A stretch of 64,000 nucleotides of DNA, from assembly GCA_035578155.1 (NCBI GenBank), contig JAPWDM010000005.1, positions 46,712,954 through 46,776,953 on the forward strand, given 5' to 3'. This DNA is from Brachynemurus nebulosus (taxonomy: Eukaryota > Arthropoda > Insecta > Neuroptera > Myrmeleontidae). The translations under genes and the position numbers were made by a program. The notes below the pieces were generated by a model. The model was not told the origin of the DNA, did no database searches, and saw nothing but the letters and a program-made list of their open reading frames with translations. Of this stretch, positions 46,006-63,254 are shown one piece after another (within the stretch, counting starts at the first letter, position 1; each line of letters begins with the position of its first letter).

Positions 46006-48393
46006 ATGATACTAAAAGATTTACGAAAACTAAATAAAAATCATATATGAATATGCGTTTTTTTTTTATTACAACTGTAACTTTATAATAATAAGAATAA
46101 AAACGAAAATAACCATATTAAAACGAAAACATATTATGCCGGTAACTTTGTTGAACAACCGCTGTCTCATAAGGATCAACCATTTGCTTGGAATTCTTCT
46201 CCTGACTGTACGAATTTGTGCAATGTAAACGTAGCACAATGCAATAAATTGTTATTGTACGAAATTTGTTCAAGGCCCTGCAAATTAATTTTGCACCGGG
46301 TGCTGGTTTGGTTGGGTCGATTCTATGTACAATTATGAAATTTGACGTCTGTACAAATTACGCAACTGGGACAGACAGAAGAAGTAATTTATTTATCTAA
46401 AAAGTAAATGAATAATGAATAAACGTACTTTTCAAGAATCTAATGAAATTGAATTGAATACATACACATCTGAAAACCAAAAAAAAAATTTGGGGGAGAG
46501 GTCCAGCCACACTGTCAACTTCCCATTGGGTGTCCTTAAAGACTAGAGACTACTGTACATAAATAATTCTTTTTTATTTCAGGTGACTCCTCCCCTGGGC
46601 CCCCGATAGAGGCTTTGCGCCTTGCACCATAGCGGGGGGGCTTCGCCTTCTGTACCTAAGGGTGGGGGCTCCACCCTTATCAAACAAATGATAACATCAC
46701 TTGTTCTCAAGATATGCGAGAAAAAATATATTTTGGAAAAAACTAATTTTTGCAAGTTTCTTATTTCTTTTTTTTTTTTTTTTAATTTTGTAATAAAATA
46801 CTGGCGTTTTTAACATCAAGGGAGGTTCTTAGGCCATTATATAATAATGTTATGGTAAACAATCCATATAATCTATGTTATCTTAATAAAGTTAAGTCCG
46901 TTTTTTTACCACAAAAGACAAACTGCTAATCCGAATTTGCTGAAAACTTTATCCGGTCTTCATTTTCTGATTACGCATCTAATGAAATTAATCCGAAGTT
47001 GATATCATCATTTGTTCTCGAGATATGCGAGACGAAAAAAATTCACGAACGAACTAACGAACGCACACACAGACATCACGCTAAAAACGATGGATTCAGA
47101 TTCTAGTGATCTTGAAACGTGGAGATATGTCAAAATTAGCGATTCGTAAAATCGGACCCATTACAATAACTTTCTATGGGAAGTTTAAAAAAAAATGTTT
47201 TCTTCTTTTATCATACTATACGATCTCATCAATTTTAAAATAATGTAGTGTTTGTTGCGTTGGCAACACTTTATATCAATGTTGTCGTCACGAGAAAATA
47301 CATTTAAGTTTGTGAAATATTACGATGGCACGATTAAACAGCCTGTAAAATATATATGCAATTCCACCCTAATATAAATAAGCAATCCAAACTTTCCACT
47401 GGGCGAAAATACACCTCGGTTGATATTTTTCACCTCGCAATGATTACAAATCTCAATAAAAATTAACTTTAGAATCATCCCATCAGTGTAAGATAATTAC
47501 AAAATTTTAACAACTTTCGTCAAGTCATATGCTTTCATATACATGTCGTTATAATCATGCAGTTGTCACAATACTGGACAGAAATCTCATATAATTTTGT
47601 AGTTAACATATTATGTATATATTTATGTACATATTTTCCAAACTCAGTCCCTGTTTGGTCTCTATGGAGAAGTCAACTTTATTCTAATAATTATTTTCAA
47701 GTTACATAAATTACACATACGTGTTTTGTATTTATTTAATTATTTTTTCCGTTTTGTCTTGAATTTTCGTAATTCGAGCTACCGGACAGAATTCAATGGA
47801 CAGTGCTTATTTTTAATCATATGTTTTTTTTTTGTATTTAATTTAACTTTTATTATATTTAATAATGTCATAAATGTTTCGTTGAGTTTATGTTTATTTC
47901 ATTATGGGCCCAGTCAAAAATTATGAAAATATTTAAACTGTTTTGTTTTAATTTTTTAAAATTAAAATAAATGCTCCCAATGGATATTTTTGAAAAGAAA
48001 GTGTAAAAAAATAATATTATTATAAAAGAGATTTGTTGTGGTGAATTTTTTGTTTTTCCTGGATTCGTTCAGATGTTTATTTTGCTTTTATTTTGATGTT
48101 TTATATAGTTTCCTATAGATACACATTTTATATTTTACAACCGTTATAATACATATTTTATATAGTTGCGGTCCACAGTTTCATCTGCGTAAAAATATTT
48201 GAATTGTGGATTCAATTACGATATTCCGAAATTCTGTACGGAATGTTATTTATACCGATTGATTTCGCTCGCTAAACGACTCGCTCGGTAAAAATAGCTG
48301 ATAAGGGATTGATATATAAGTATTTATGAATAATAGCCCAAAAAACAGTGCGACAAATTATTCCGTTCTAACGTTACAAAAAATCAAAAGTTA
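46006..48393. other. intronic sequence with interspersed-repeat debris
   Basis: At 46590-46680 is a GC-rich, G/C-run sequence (GGGTGGGGGCTCCACCC is self-complementary). TTGTTCTC(A/G)AGATATGCGAGA occurs at about 46699 and 47011. These look like two pieces of the same unknown repeat. No gene otherwise. Confidence 0.45.
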
Positions 48394-49110
48394 TTTTTTG
48401 CACGATCGTGTATTTTCATGCATTTACCGAGACTGTTGACAATGCTGGTAAGTTACATTTCCCGAACGTTTGTTTATATCCATGGAAACCAAAAAATAAC
48501 AGTGCGGTAAGTGAAATAGATGCGTGGTAAGTTAATAGGAGTGTGGTAAGTGAAACTGGCTCAAAAATGATTGTAATTTTTTATTTATATTGAAATTAAA
48601 AGTACAATTTGAACAATTAGTAAAATAAATCGATTAATATGAAAATTTTCACTAGTTTGCACATTATTATTATTATTGTTGGCATTAGTCTTCATATTTT
48701 ATTGACATTTCAAAAGGTCGTTCAATCATTAAAATTTTCTGTGGTTTTTATAATCTTCGCTTCATTTTATGAGAATAAATTTGTAGCCAAAATTAAAATT
48801 CTTCATCAATTTCATTATTTTCACTAATATTATAGTTTAACAAACTATTTTTCTCAATTTTTTTAATAGAAAATTCAAAAAAATGTTCACAACAATTAAA
48901 TATTGACACTTAATTTTTTATTTACAAATATAGTTGTCAGTTGTCACTACAAAGGTTCGCATAGTTGCTAATATAAAAATTTATAATATTTATTCATGGC
49001 ATTCTATATCATAACATAGAAATATAAATTTCACCTATATTATCTGAATTTTATTTTTTATTTACTATATTTTTATTCTTTAATTATTTTAAATCGATCG
49101 TGCAAAAAAT
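48394..49110. repeat. inverted repeat pair ending in TTTTTTGCACGATCG
   Basis: TTTTTTGCACGATCG near 48394 and its complement CGATCGTGCAAAAAA near 49095 bound about 700 bp; CGTGTATT follows or precedes each. It interrupts sequence that, by comparison with 7884-7960, once lay next to minisatellite family A. This indicates an inserted element; no target duplication was fixed. Confidence 0.5.
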
Positions 49111-49239
49111 ATTATACAATACACGATGCGTTAAGTGCCTTTACTGATCTCGAAAATTGCAAAAACTCGACCCTGCGGGTCTCGTTTTCGCAACATTTTC
49201 TCGATCAGTAAAAGCAACTTACCGAACTTATATTGTAAA

Positions 49240-49400
49240 ATACTATTACAGTTTTAGTGATGCTTAATCACTATGACTTTACCACCCAGTAGTCTATAAT
49301 TACTTTGACTTTACCACCCAGTAGTCTATAATCACTATGACCTTACTACCCAGTGGTCCATAATCACTGTGATCCTACTACTCACTATCAATGGTCCGGC
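49240..49400 (+). repeat. minisatellite, about 32-bp period (family A)
   Basis: About five units, for example CCCAGTAGTCTATAATCACT followed by ATGACCTTACTA. Same orientation as 7950-8085. Confidence 0.8.
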
Positions 49401-51127
49401 ACTGTAATTTGAACGCAACAAGATTTTATCGTAGCGAAATTGAATTGAGAGTGGTATTATAGTGTGGAACGGGCCTTGTTGTTAAATTTGAATTTTGGAG
49501 ACGGTGTGCTATCGTAGTACCAATATTTTTATAAAATAAATTTTAATATAATAATAGCCTCGCCTCATAACAATGCGGTGTTTTGTTACATGTGCCCATA
49601 AATTGGACGTATTGTAATGTTATTAATTTATCAACAGATGTCACTACTAGCTAGTATATGTGAAAAGAGATATTATAGAAAATTACTGAATTTGATTAAT
49701 GATTTTAGAGGTGTTATGTTACAAATAAATATCTGCATGAAAATTTTTAGCTTCAACTAACAATAAGTTTCAACTTTCTATAATACATATATTATATTAT
49801 GTACGTAAAGTTATCTATATTAATTTACTTACATATATTTTAAAATTATTATAAAGCGAGACGTAAGGGAGGGAATAAAAGTTGTCTTTAATATCTCGGA
49901 GTTTGTTTCTAGCGTACGTTAAATATTTGTTTATTAATAGACACCAAAATAAAAGTTATTAAAATAAAATGATTGATTACCTAGTCGAGATTTTGGAATT
50001 AATTAATAGTGATAGCGCCGGGGAAAATTTTTTTAAGGATGCATATTTTATCCTATTACTAAAATCTTTGTTAGCAAATAATATTCGCATTTTAAATATT
50101 AATGGTAGAAACAAACGTACGTATTTCATCCTCCTTTTTTTGTTACAAAATAAATTATAATTTAAAAGAAATTGTATTATTTTCAGTTGAATTTTGACCA
50201 TAGATGCAATACAATCTAAGATTTTAAATGTTTTCATAACCAAACGTTTTTCTCTAACAATCAAGGTGTAGTAAGTGTTTACTTGTTGGACAAGCCCGAG
50301 GCTGCTCCTCTCTAAAGGAAAGGGAATCGGTGTTTAAGACTTTATATTTTTGAAATATCTATAAACTCAAGGATTTGGTACTTCAAATAAGAAGACTACC
50401 GGTACCTATTGCTATTAAAAAGAAAGAAACAAAAATGTAAAAATAGTATGCAATTTTTTATCAAGAAAATCTAAAATTTGGAAGAAATTTTGGAAAAACC
50501 CGTACTTGGAAAAATACAAATCTTCTTGTCCCATCAATTGCAAATTGTAAAAGGTTTCCCGATACGCTCCAAATAATGTTTGAATAAAAATAGCACTTAT
50601 ATATATTTTCTACCAGTAAAAAAAAGACAGAACAAAAAATGCCTTTTCAAAGGTAATCGATCAATTTAATTGAAAAAGTGTAATCAAATTATTTTGTTGC
50701 AAACTGTACTGCTAACTATTTTCAACAAAATACTATTAAAATTTTTTTTACCACTATTCAAAATGATCAATTAATACACAAAAAAAAAAAAATGAGTTGG
50801 TGGTCGCGTATATAGGAGAGAGACCTGTCTATTATGTTAAAAGAGTGTCTTCTGTAATTAAATTTTGCTGTGAATATAGCCAAGCCTTTTTGAAAAAAAA
50901 ATTTATAGTATATCACAACGAAATTTGACGTTACGTCAATATATTGATTTTATTACATAGGTTTGTATATTGCTTCCGAGACTACTAAAGTAGCGAAAGC
51001 ATTGTGATTACTTTTGAAAAATAAAAAATTTTTTCCCTCAAAAATGAAATTTTTTACGCACATTTTACGTTTTAGAGCTTCCTGAACAATTTTGATTTGG
51101 TGTCTGTCTAAGTTAACTAAGCTAACT
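49401..51127. other. intronic sequence without a recognisable gene
   Basis: AT-rich. Open frames at 49969-50160 and the opposite strand overlap each other and match nothing recognisable. Confidence 0.45.
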
Positions 51128-51430
51128 AAGTGGCATAACTTCTGAACTATGCAATTGTTTTCAATGAAATTTTCAGAAATTATGCAGTTTGGTTCCTAGA
51201 TGGTCCCCTATGAATTTAATCGAAATTGAAGTAACGGTAGCTACGCCGCTACCATGTCATTCGATTAATATACTAAATTGCACCAAGTGGCATAACTTCT
51301 GAACTATTCAATTATTTTTTATGAAATTGTTAGAAATTATGCGGTCTGGTTCCTAGATGGTCTCCTACAAATTTTATTGCATTCGGAGTGGTAGTATCCG
51401 CGGCGTTTCTATCCCATTAAATATCAATAT
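51128..51430. repeat. tandem duplication, 157-bp period, two units
   Basis: AAGTGGCATAACTTCTGAAC starts at 51128 and again at 51285; GGTTCCTAGATGGTC also recurs at the same distance. Confidence 0.85.
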
Positions 51431-51948
51431 TTTATGTAGTGCTAGTCACACTTCGCTCAATTTTTTATAAATCGTTTTGTTTATTTACTTTTATTAATTT
51501 ATACACCAACAATATATTGGGTATTAAATTACCGAGGTGCTTTTACGAGTACGAGGAAGCTGTGTGTCAGACCCCATTGGCAGCGTATTTTTATTATGTT
51601 TCGTCAAATATGAAGTAAATGATTTTTGGTATTTAACAAACTATATGTGAAAATGCATTAAGAGATAGAATGTTTGAATGATGAAGTTCAATTTTTCCGA
51701 ATGTATTTTCAAAGCTCGTTTCGTCTGGAATTTCATTTTTGATCCATTTTTATATGGATATATGTTTCGTTTGAAATATTGCCAAGATTTAATAATGGGA
51801 ATACTATTTTGTGTATGTATGTTTCGAAATATGCATAAATAAGTACAGTAACATTTTATAGCTTCGTATACTCTGTATACTTCAGAGGCGGCTTCAGGGT
51901 TAGAGTACCTACTGGATATACGTATTCCTACGGACCCTACTCCTACAA

Positions 51949-52150
51949 ATTATTATGGTCGCAAGCTCAAAAGACCTCCAGAAACTGAGGTGAGGGGAAC
52001 ACAAATTGTATTATTTCCATAGTTACCAACCAAAGCAAGGAATTATGTTTTTATATGAGTGAGTGAGTAAATTTCTATTTATTAATATGATAGACAAAGA
52101 TAAATGCAGATGTAGATAAAAAAGTTCTTTTTAACTTGCTTCCATAATAC
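51949..52150 (+). repeat. dispersed repeat of about 200 bp, copy 2
   Basis: Second copy of the segment at 42037-42238, with a few substitutions. Confidence 0.85.
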
Positions 52151-52479
52151 TTATTTAATAAATTAAATTTTAGACACATAATATGTAGTAATAGTTCGAA
52201 TGAAAGTTGGAAAATTACTGGCGTAAATAGTTTGGCTAACATTATCCTGCTCCTGGGAGCAGTGAACTTATGAGGAGTATCTCACTGTTGTTACCACAGC
52301 TGCTTTGAAAATTGTCTGCTTTGAAAATTTTTAAAGGACGTATCCACCAAGTGTCCAAACTGTTTGCAACCACAATAGTTTTTTCTTTTAATTATTACTG
52401 TAAAAATGAAATTGCTTTTAGAAATATGACAGATTTAACAGAAGTCTTTTATTTTAGCGAACAGAACTACTTTAAAACT

Positions 52480-52960
52480 TCCCACCGTTTTTAGTTTTAT
52501 CATTCGATCATTTTATTTAAGCTTCTTAAGTCACTGAAAAATTTCAAAAAAACTTAATGACGTCATTAGATTAAAAAAAATATTTTTTCTAATATGGAGC
52601 TTAATGGAAGTAATTTGAATTAGGTTGATTTAGGTGGATAATTTGGATATAAACTTTGGTAACAAACATTTATGTTGCTACATGCTTATTTTTGGTAAAA
52701 ATGAAAAGAGTGACTGAAAATCTATAATCAGTTTCGCCTTTCATCATTCTACCAATTTATTTATGGCTTTAAAGCACTGAAAATTTTTAGAAATATTCTA
52801 ATAACGTCATCACATTAAAAAAATTCTTGCTTTCCAAAATCAGGTTTTGTGGACGTCATTTGAATTAAGATGGCTAGCTGAATTAGATTTCTTTGGACAT
52901 AAACTTTTCATTTTTACCATAAAAAGAATCAAATTCTTTTCACTCTCAGTATCTGCTGGG
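52480..52960. repeat. tandem repeat, about 240-bp units (family B)
   Basis: Two units each with TCATCATTC-AT-ATTTAT, CACTGAAAA, TAA(T/A)GACGTCAT and TTTGAATTA(G/A)G in the same order. The same order of blocks occurs at 61330-61930. Confidence 0.65.
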
Positions 52961-53639
52961 AAGAACCATATTCCACGTGACCTTCCTATAAATACGCCAC
53001 TGTTATACATCCAATTTATTGTTAAGATACTTTTGTACGTGACTGTAAGTTATGCTACAGTGCGAAAAAAAACTATTTGTAAATTTATTACATTTCAGTA
53101 AGTTTTTATAATTTTCTTTTTTTTTTCCCGTTTATGCCATTTTGAATGTGCGGTTATATTGGAATAAAAATCCCTTTCCCCTTCCAATTTATACATATTT
53201 ATTGAAAATTCTTGCATGTTCGTAAACGTAATTTGGGAACGTGTTCCTCCCTGCTTCCCGTGTCTCTTACCAACCCACTGACATGAACGACAATTCGAAC
53301 GCAATGTTAAAATGGAATTTGTATAATATTTTCTTTTTTTATTCTATATTTTATATTTCGTTTCTTCATGAACGGTAGCAGTGTTTGTTTTTATTTATGC
53401 GTTAAAGAATAATAGAGTGGAATGGAAATTGGATTTTTGTTCGTTTAATGGAATTATAATGTTATGAAAAGTTTATAAAAATAAATTCTTTTAATTTACT
53501 TTTTATTCAAAATTCAAACAAGAGTAGATACTTATCTATAGGAACATATAATAAAATTGTAACGAGACCATTTCTGTACATGGAATACTTTTTGAAAATT
53601 GTACTGGTACTGTAAATAGTTATCGATGGAGGTACCAAA

Positions 53640-54780
53640 ACAGCGATTTTTAGAATTTTTGTCTGTCTGTCTGTCTGTCTGTTCACGCATCACGCAAAAA
53701 CTATTGGACGGATTTTAATGAAATTTTGTGTGATGATAACTTATTACCTGGGTCAACAACTAAAATACTTTTTACTCCGGGAAAATTTCTCATTCCCACG
53801 GGAAAATGGAAAAACCATTTTGAGCATGTGCACACATTAGGCAAAAGCTATTGGACAAATTTTAATAAAATTTGGTGTGGTGATAACTTATTACCTAGGG
53901 TAACATTTAAGATACTTTTTACTCCGGGAAAATGTCTCATTCCCACGGGAAAATGGAAAAACCATTTTGTGCATGTGCACGTATTACGCAAAAATTATTG
54001 GACGGATTTTGATGAAATTTGGTGTGGTGATAACCTATTACTTGCGTCAACATTTAAGATACTGTTTACTCCGGGAAAATTTCTCATTCCCACGGGAAAA
54101 TAGAAAAAAAATTTTGAGCATGTGCATGCATTACACAAAAATTATTATTCTTTGCAAGTTCTGTATAATGGGGAATTTGACTAATTTTGAGAAACTATTT
54201 TAAAACACACATATTTATGTATTATACATGTATACGTTTTTAATTTTTTTAAATAATGCCGAAAATTGTTAGAAAAAATTATTTTAGTATTTGTTCTCAA
54301 AATTTGCGCGAAAACGTTTACTAGCTGTCAGTTACGTCACATTCTCTAGATAGCAACAGGTGTCTTGTAACTGAGAAAAAAAATGTTTATTTTTCCTGTA
54401 ACTAGGAAAAGAAATTGTTGATTTTTAAAAAAATTAATTAATTTTTAATGAATTTCCATGGTTATGTTTGCTAACCGGAATTTAAGCAGCGACACTAGTG
54501 GCGATAGTGTTGAAATATAAGAGAAAGCAACGTCACAGCCCGTGTCTGCTTACGTCGATTTTAGCTAAAAAATTACTTTTAAATTAATTTTTTTAAAATC
54601 AAATAATGATAGTTAAGATAAATTAGTTTAATAAATTGCTGTCTTTTATTATAAATTTTCATTAAAATTTGTTTTAATTGATTTTCTTTGATACTGTCAA
54701 ATACCCCATTATTATACTTACATACTTCTCATTGAGTTTATAACAATGCTTTACGCGAACGACGTCGCGGGTACGGCTAG
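53640..54780 (+). mobile_element. Helitron-like element with a 147-bp internal tandem array
   Basis: The 3' end GACGTCGCGGGTACGGCTAG at 54761-54780 is followed by host T, as in the Helitron at 40828. The interior shares its CGGGAAAAT-TCTCATTCCC blocks. The 5' end is uncertain; a (GTCT)n stretch at 53661-53680 probably lies near it. Confidence 0.55.
53684..54130 (+). repeat. 147-bp tandem repeat, three units plus a partial
   Basis: Unit starts at 53684, 53831, 53978 and 54125 give an exact 147-bp period three times. Each unit contains TTTACTCCGGGAAAAT and CTCATTCCCACGGGAAAA. Because 147 is divisible by three, one frame stays open for 126 codons (53726-54103); it is a repeat translation, not a gene. 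Confidence 0.9.
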
Positions 54781-57025
54781 TATAAAAAAAATATCTTTGT
54801 ATTCATGTATGAATTTTAGGCAATCAACACTACATTGAACATCTACTCACTACCTTTCAATTGACATTCATATAAGCAATTGATAGAGCATTTACATATG
54901 TAGTGATCATTACAGGAATATTTCCCTACTGATTCAACAATTTAAAAAAATAGATTACATATTTCTGATATTTATTGCTTAACACGTGCTGGGGGTAAAT
55001 TAATTGCAGTTGTTACACTATTTTCCCCGCTCTGCCACCGGGCAGGTGGTGAGTGGGTGTGAAAATGTAACAAATTGTTATTATTTCACTGTTGCTGAAT
55101 GCACATTCATTTTCTGTGTTTCGCAACCCGCATGTTTATATTTACTCACCAGTGCTACCAGCAATATATTTGATGTGGAAGTGGTGGGAAATGTTTTATT
55201 GCTTACACGCCCCAGCTATAGTAATGACTATCAAAAAGCTTTTGCTAATATCACGTAATGGCTACAAAAAAAGTTGCATACGTTTTATTAAAGTGACGCT
55301 TTTTTATTTTCGAATTTATTTTATTTTTAGGATTCTGAAGAAAAAACTTTGAAATTCTTAGCCTGTGACATTTCTATAGCTTTCACATTTTTTGGTCTAT
55401 AAACATAAAATTTTGCGTGCATATTAGCTGTTAGTTAATTAACGGAAACAATTTTTTCTTAATTTTTTGAGGTATTTTTTCGTACTAAAAAGTGAGGAAG
55501 AAAATTTTTTTACGTTAAGGATATCCTTAGAAAGGGCTCATAAAATGGAGTTCCTTCTACTATTTCGTTGGTAAGTCCCCTTTCTGAAATATTAAACTTC
55601 AAAGTAAAACTTTAATCCCACTCACAATCAGTAACTTGTCGGCTTAGTCGACTGTAATTGTATCGTGGCCCGTTAAGGAAGGTAGAGGTGACAGCTGTGG
55701 TTTCAGGCCCGGCATCCGGGCTCGAAAAGAGGGCCGGCAGCTGGTCGGTAGGGAGACCAGGAAGAAACTAAAAGTTTTCTCCTAATTTCTTCATTATTTC
55801 ATAAGATTCTTCTTCTTATTTAGACACTGTTGCACCTGGTGATAGGTGCAGCAGTGGCTAAAAATACTAAAAATTGATACTTTTACACCCTTCGTAACTC
55901 TGGAACTGTTCACTTTAGCAAGATTATGCACAGGACCATTTTTGTTCGCAATTTAATGTATATTATTTTTGTATATGACGCTTTTTACGCTAAACCCCAT
56001 AATTTCCGAAATATTTAAAGAAAACTGATGAAATCCGTTAATTTGCCTACTCTACCCTCCTCCCCCCAAAACTCGACGCTCAAAATGGTGTAACTTTTTG
56101 CTAAACAATATGTGTACTGTATAGAACAATTTGGAGTTGGAATGAAACTGTTACTTTGGATGTTGAGGTTAGACCGTTTTTTTCAATAACTGCACCGTAC
56201 TAAATATCAAATATTAAAAAGTGCACCATTTGAAAAATTACTGTTGAATTTTTTTGCGGTATTTTTGGGCTGCCTCATAAATTTGTCAGACTTCTAGTGT
56301 TATCCTGGAATAGATACCAGGAGTTTCTAGAAAAATTTATATAACAATCTTATTCCGAGTCTTTGTGTAAAATTTTATAAAAATTTAAATGTCATGTGAA
56401 AAACTGTAGCTACTGAGGAACCTTGATTTAATGCGTCGCCAGCACATACTTGCGAATTTTTTATTTTCAAATTTATTTTGCTTTTAAATGTTGGTATCGT
56501 TTAGGTTTTAATAATTACATTAATAAAGCTCTCATAATAAAAATAAAGCTTCAGAGTTTTTATTTTATAACAAAAATAAAAAAAACCGTAAAAAGTGGGT
56601 TGCTGTTTTCTGTTTAATTAACATTGTGTGTTGAAACGTCCCAAACGTCTCTTTAACACTTAATTGATCGAGGATCGTTGCGGTGTGGAAAAAGTTTTCT
56701 TTACAAATAGACAGTTTTCCGGCGAAGAACATCATGTATATGGTTGTTTTTATTAAAAAGTTATGTATTTCTTAATTGAGGAAATAAAACGGCTTGCTGA
56801 AGTTTTTCTCAATCAAATGTATACAAACACGTCGATTTCATTTATAGAATTTTCCCATGATAAAAATTTTATTTATTTATTTATTTATTTTTTGCGATGA
56901 AAATTTATCTATTAAATGAAAAGCGATTTTGATTTTGTTGGAATTTGAAGTTGTTAATATATTCGATGATTGTATACACTGTTTGATAAATTTATACTAA
57001 GGAGTAAAGATTTGAATCGAATTCA
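54781..57025. other. intronic sequence; hairpin-rich GC patch at 55640-55860
   Basis: Mostly AT-rich. Around 55640-55860 GC content rises and three strong hairpins occur: GCCCGG-CAT-CCGGGC (55707-55721), CTGGTC/GACCAG (55741-55760), and a 13-bp stem at 55825-55837/55844-55856 with one T-G pair. No reading frame explains it; it may be a retroelement 3' end or other structured sequence. Confidence 0.5.
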
Positions 57026-57054
57026 AGTCGGGCGAAGCCGCGGGTCGGAGCTAG
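57026..57054 (+). mobile_element. Helitron-like 3' terminus
   Basis: GTCGGGCGAAGCCGCGGGTC then GGAGCTAG before host T, nearly the same as the end at 41613-41639. The 5' end is not located. Confidence 0.6.
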
Positions 57055-61329
<4,275 letters not shown>

Positions 61330-61930
61330 AAAGAACAATCTCGAAAATCAATAATTCTTTTCCACTTTTATCATTCTGTCATTTTATTATCAGTTTTTGA
61401 GGCACTGAATCTCAAATCCAGCTTTATGTGAGTGATTTCAATTAGGGATTTTTTTTTTTAGTGGCCCTATTTGCCTAACTTTTGTAAAAATGAAAAGAGC
61501 GATTTCGAAAATCTGTAATTCGTTTCCAATTTCATCATTCGATCATTTTGTTTACGGTTTTTACGGAATTTAAAAATTGTAACTTGATGACGTCACCGAA
61601 TTAAAAAAATTACCTTTTTCTCAAAGCAAATATTATTGAAGTGATTTGAACTAGGGCAGTTGGTTGAATTAAAATAATTTGGGTGTGAACTTCTCATTTT
61701 TGCCATTAAAACGAGCCAACTCTTTTTATAAATGTTATTGATCTGACAGAAGACTTTTTTTAGTAGTCTTTCGCGCCAAATTTTAGAAAAAATGAACAGA
61801 ACACCTTAAAAAACTTATATATTTCGTTTCCAGTTTCATTATTTTGTCATTTAACTTGCGATTCTTACAGAATTGAAAATTTTTAGTAAACTTAATGACA
61901 TCATCTGATAAACCACGATAAGATTTAAAT
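61330..61930. repeat. tandem repeat (family B), about three diverged units
   Basis: Blocks TTC(C/A)-TTT(C/T)ATCATTC-GTCATTTT, ACTTGATGACGTCA(C/T) and TTTGAA(C/T)TAGG repeat near 61360, 61530 and 61829. They match the order seen at 52480-52960. Confidence 0.6.
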
Positions 61931-62760
61931 TTATCTCTGTCCAGGGGAGAGTCAGGACCCCCATCCGCTTTTGGAAATAAAACTGACAAAATGCGATTTA
62001 CAGAAAACAGTTGTGCTGAACTTATGCCGGAAATCATCTTTCAAGTAAAAAAATTTCATGGGTGTTTTATTTCAATTTCAAGTTCTTTCACAATTAAAAA
62101 GACATTGTTTATTTTCCTTAAACTTCTTTTAAGTGTTGTGTTAAATTACGTTAAACACATCAAAGATGCAATGTTATTCACTAACCTCAGTTTTTCTTAA
62201 TTTTTTCGCAGAGTTTTCAACTTAGTTCAAACAATATAAATGGTTACAGAATTACCTAAAATATTAAAAACAATAACCGTTTATTCTAGAAATTATATTT
62301 CATTCTTGTGAGACATTATTTTCTCTAATAAGCTGTGGCTAAAAAATAGAAATTACTAATTGCTGGAGCTGTAAAATTTATGGAATTTGTCGAAAAATTG
62401 TCGACAAAATTTCGAAAAGAAAGAATCGTTTTTACTGTCATATGGATGTTTGCGAATCACTATAGTGTTCCGCAGAATACATAGTTTCGGAAACGTTGAT
62501 CTGTAGTTTTATTTTGGTATCAAGTGTATTTTTATGATATTCAAAAAACAAATTCAAATGTTCTTATTAATAATCTGTCAAAAAAAAAAAATTGTATATT
62601 CCTTAAAAAATTTGATTGAATACAACAAGTTTTATTGACAGTAACATGACATACTTATATTCTGTTCTATACATCTTAATTTTACCCATTTCCCAATATT
62701 TCAATGTCAACTGTGCGTTATATAAATTACTTCGATATAGGTACATCTATAGTAGTGTAC

Positions 62761-63237
62761 TAGTGATGTCGGGCAGAGAAGCAGTTAATCGATTAATCGA
62801 CTAAAATTGTTTTTCAGATAAAATTAGTCATTAGTCGAAAATATCGAGCACAGAGTAGTCGACTAATCGACTAAATTTTTAGTCGAATTCATGGTTAGGT
62901 AACCTATGTAACTCTTTCGAAAACAAGGTTTTCTTCGAATTTAATTATGGACTTTTAATATTTTTCTTTTAAGAAAAAGAAAGATATGAAATATCACAAT
63001 ATATTAATCACATAAAAGTAAAAAATCATACAGGTAGATAACTTTTTTGTTTCCATTTTCTGAAGTCCAATAAATAATACAGAAAAATTGTTAAATTAGT
63101 CGTTTTTAGTCATTTGAAAAAAAAAATAATCATTTTAATCATTTAGTCGAAGGTAAAATAGTCGACTAAAATATGACTAAATGTAAACAAAATTAGTCGA
63201 CTAAACCGACTAATCGATTAATCATCCGACATCACTA
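62761..63237. mobile_element. hAT-like MITE
   Basis: TAGTGATGTCGG (62761-62772) and CCGACATCACTA (63226-63237) are perfect inverted ends, extendable by two bases. Subterminal TTAATCGATTAATCGACTAA blocks also pair across the element. No transposase frame. The 8-bp flanks do not match well; instead AGGTACATCTATAGT is repeated at 62739-62753 and 63240-63254. Confidence 0.7.
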
Positions 63238-63254
63238 GTAGGTACATCTATAGT

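Noticed and set aside
53726..54103. Protein with three 49-residue repeats
   Set aside because: The period of 147 bp keeps any frame open; there is no start context or recognised domain and the array lies in a Helitron-like element.
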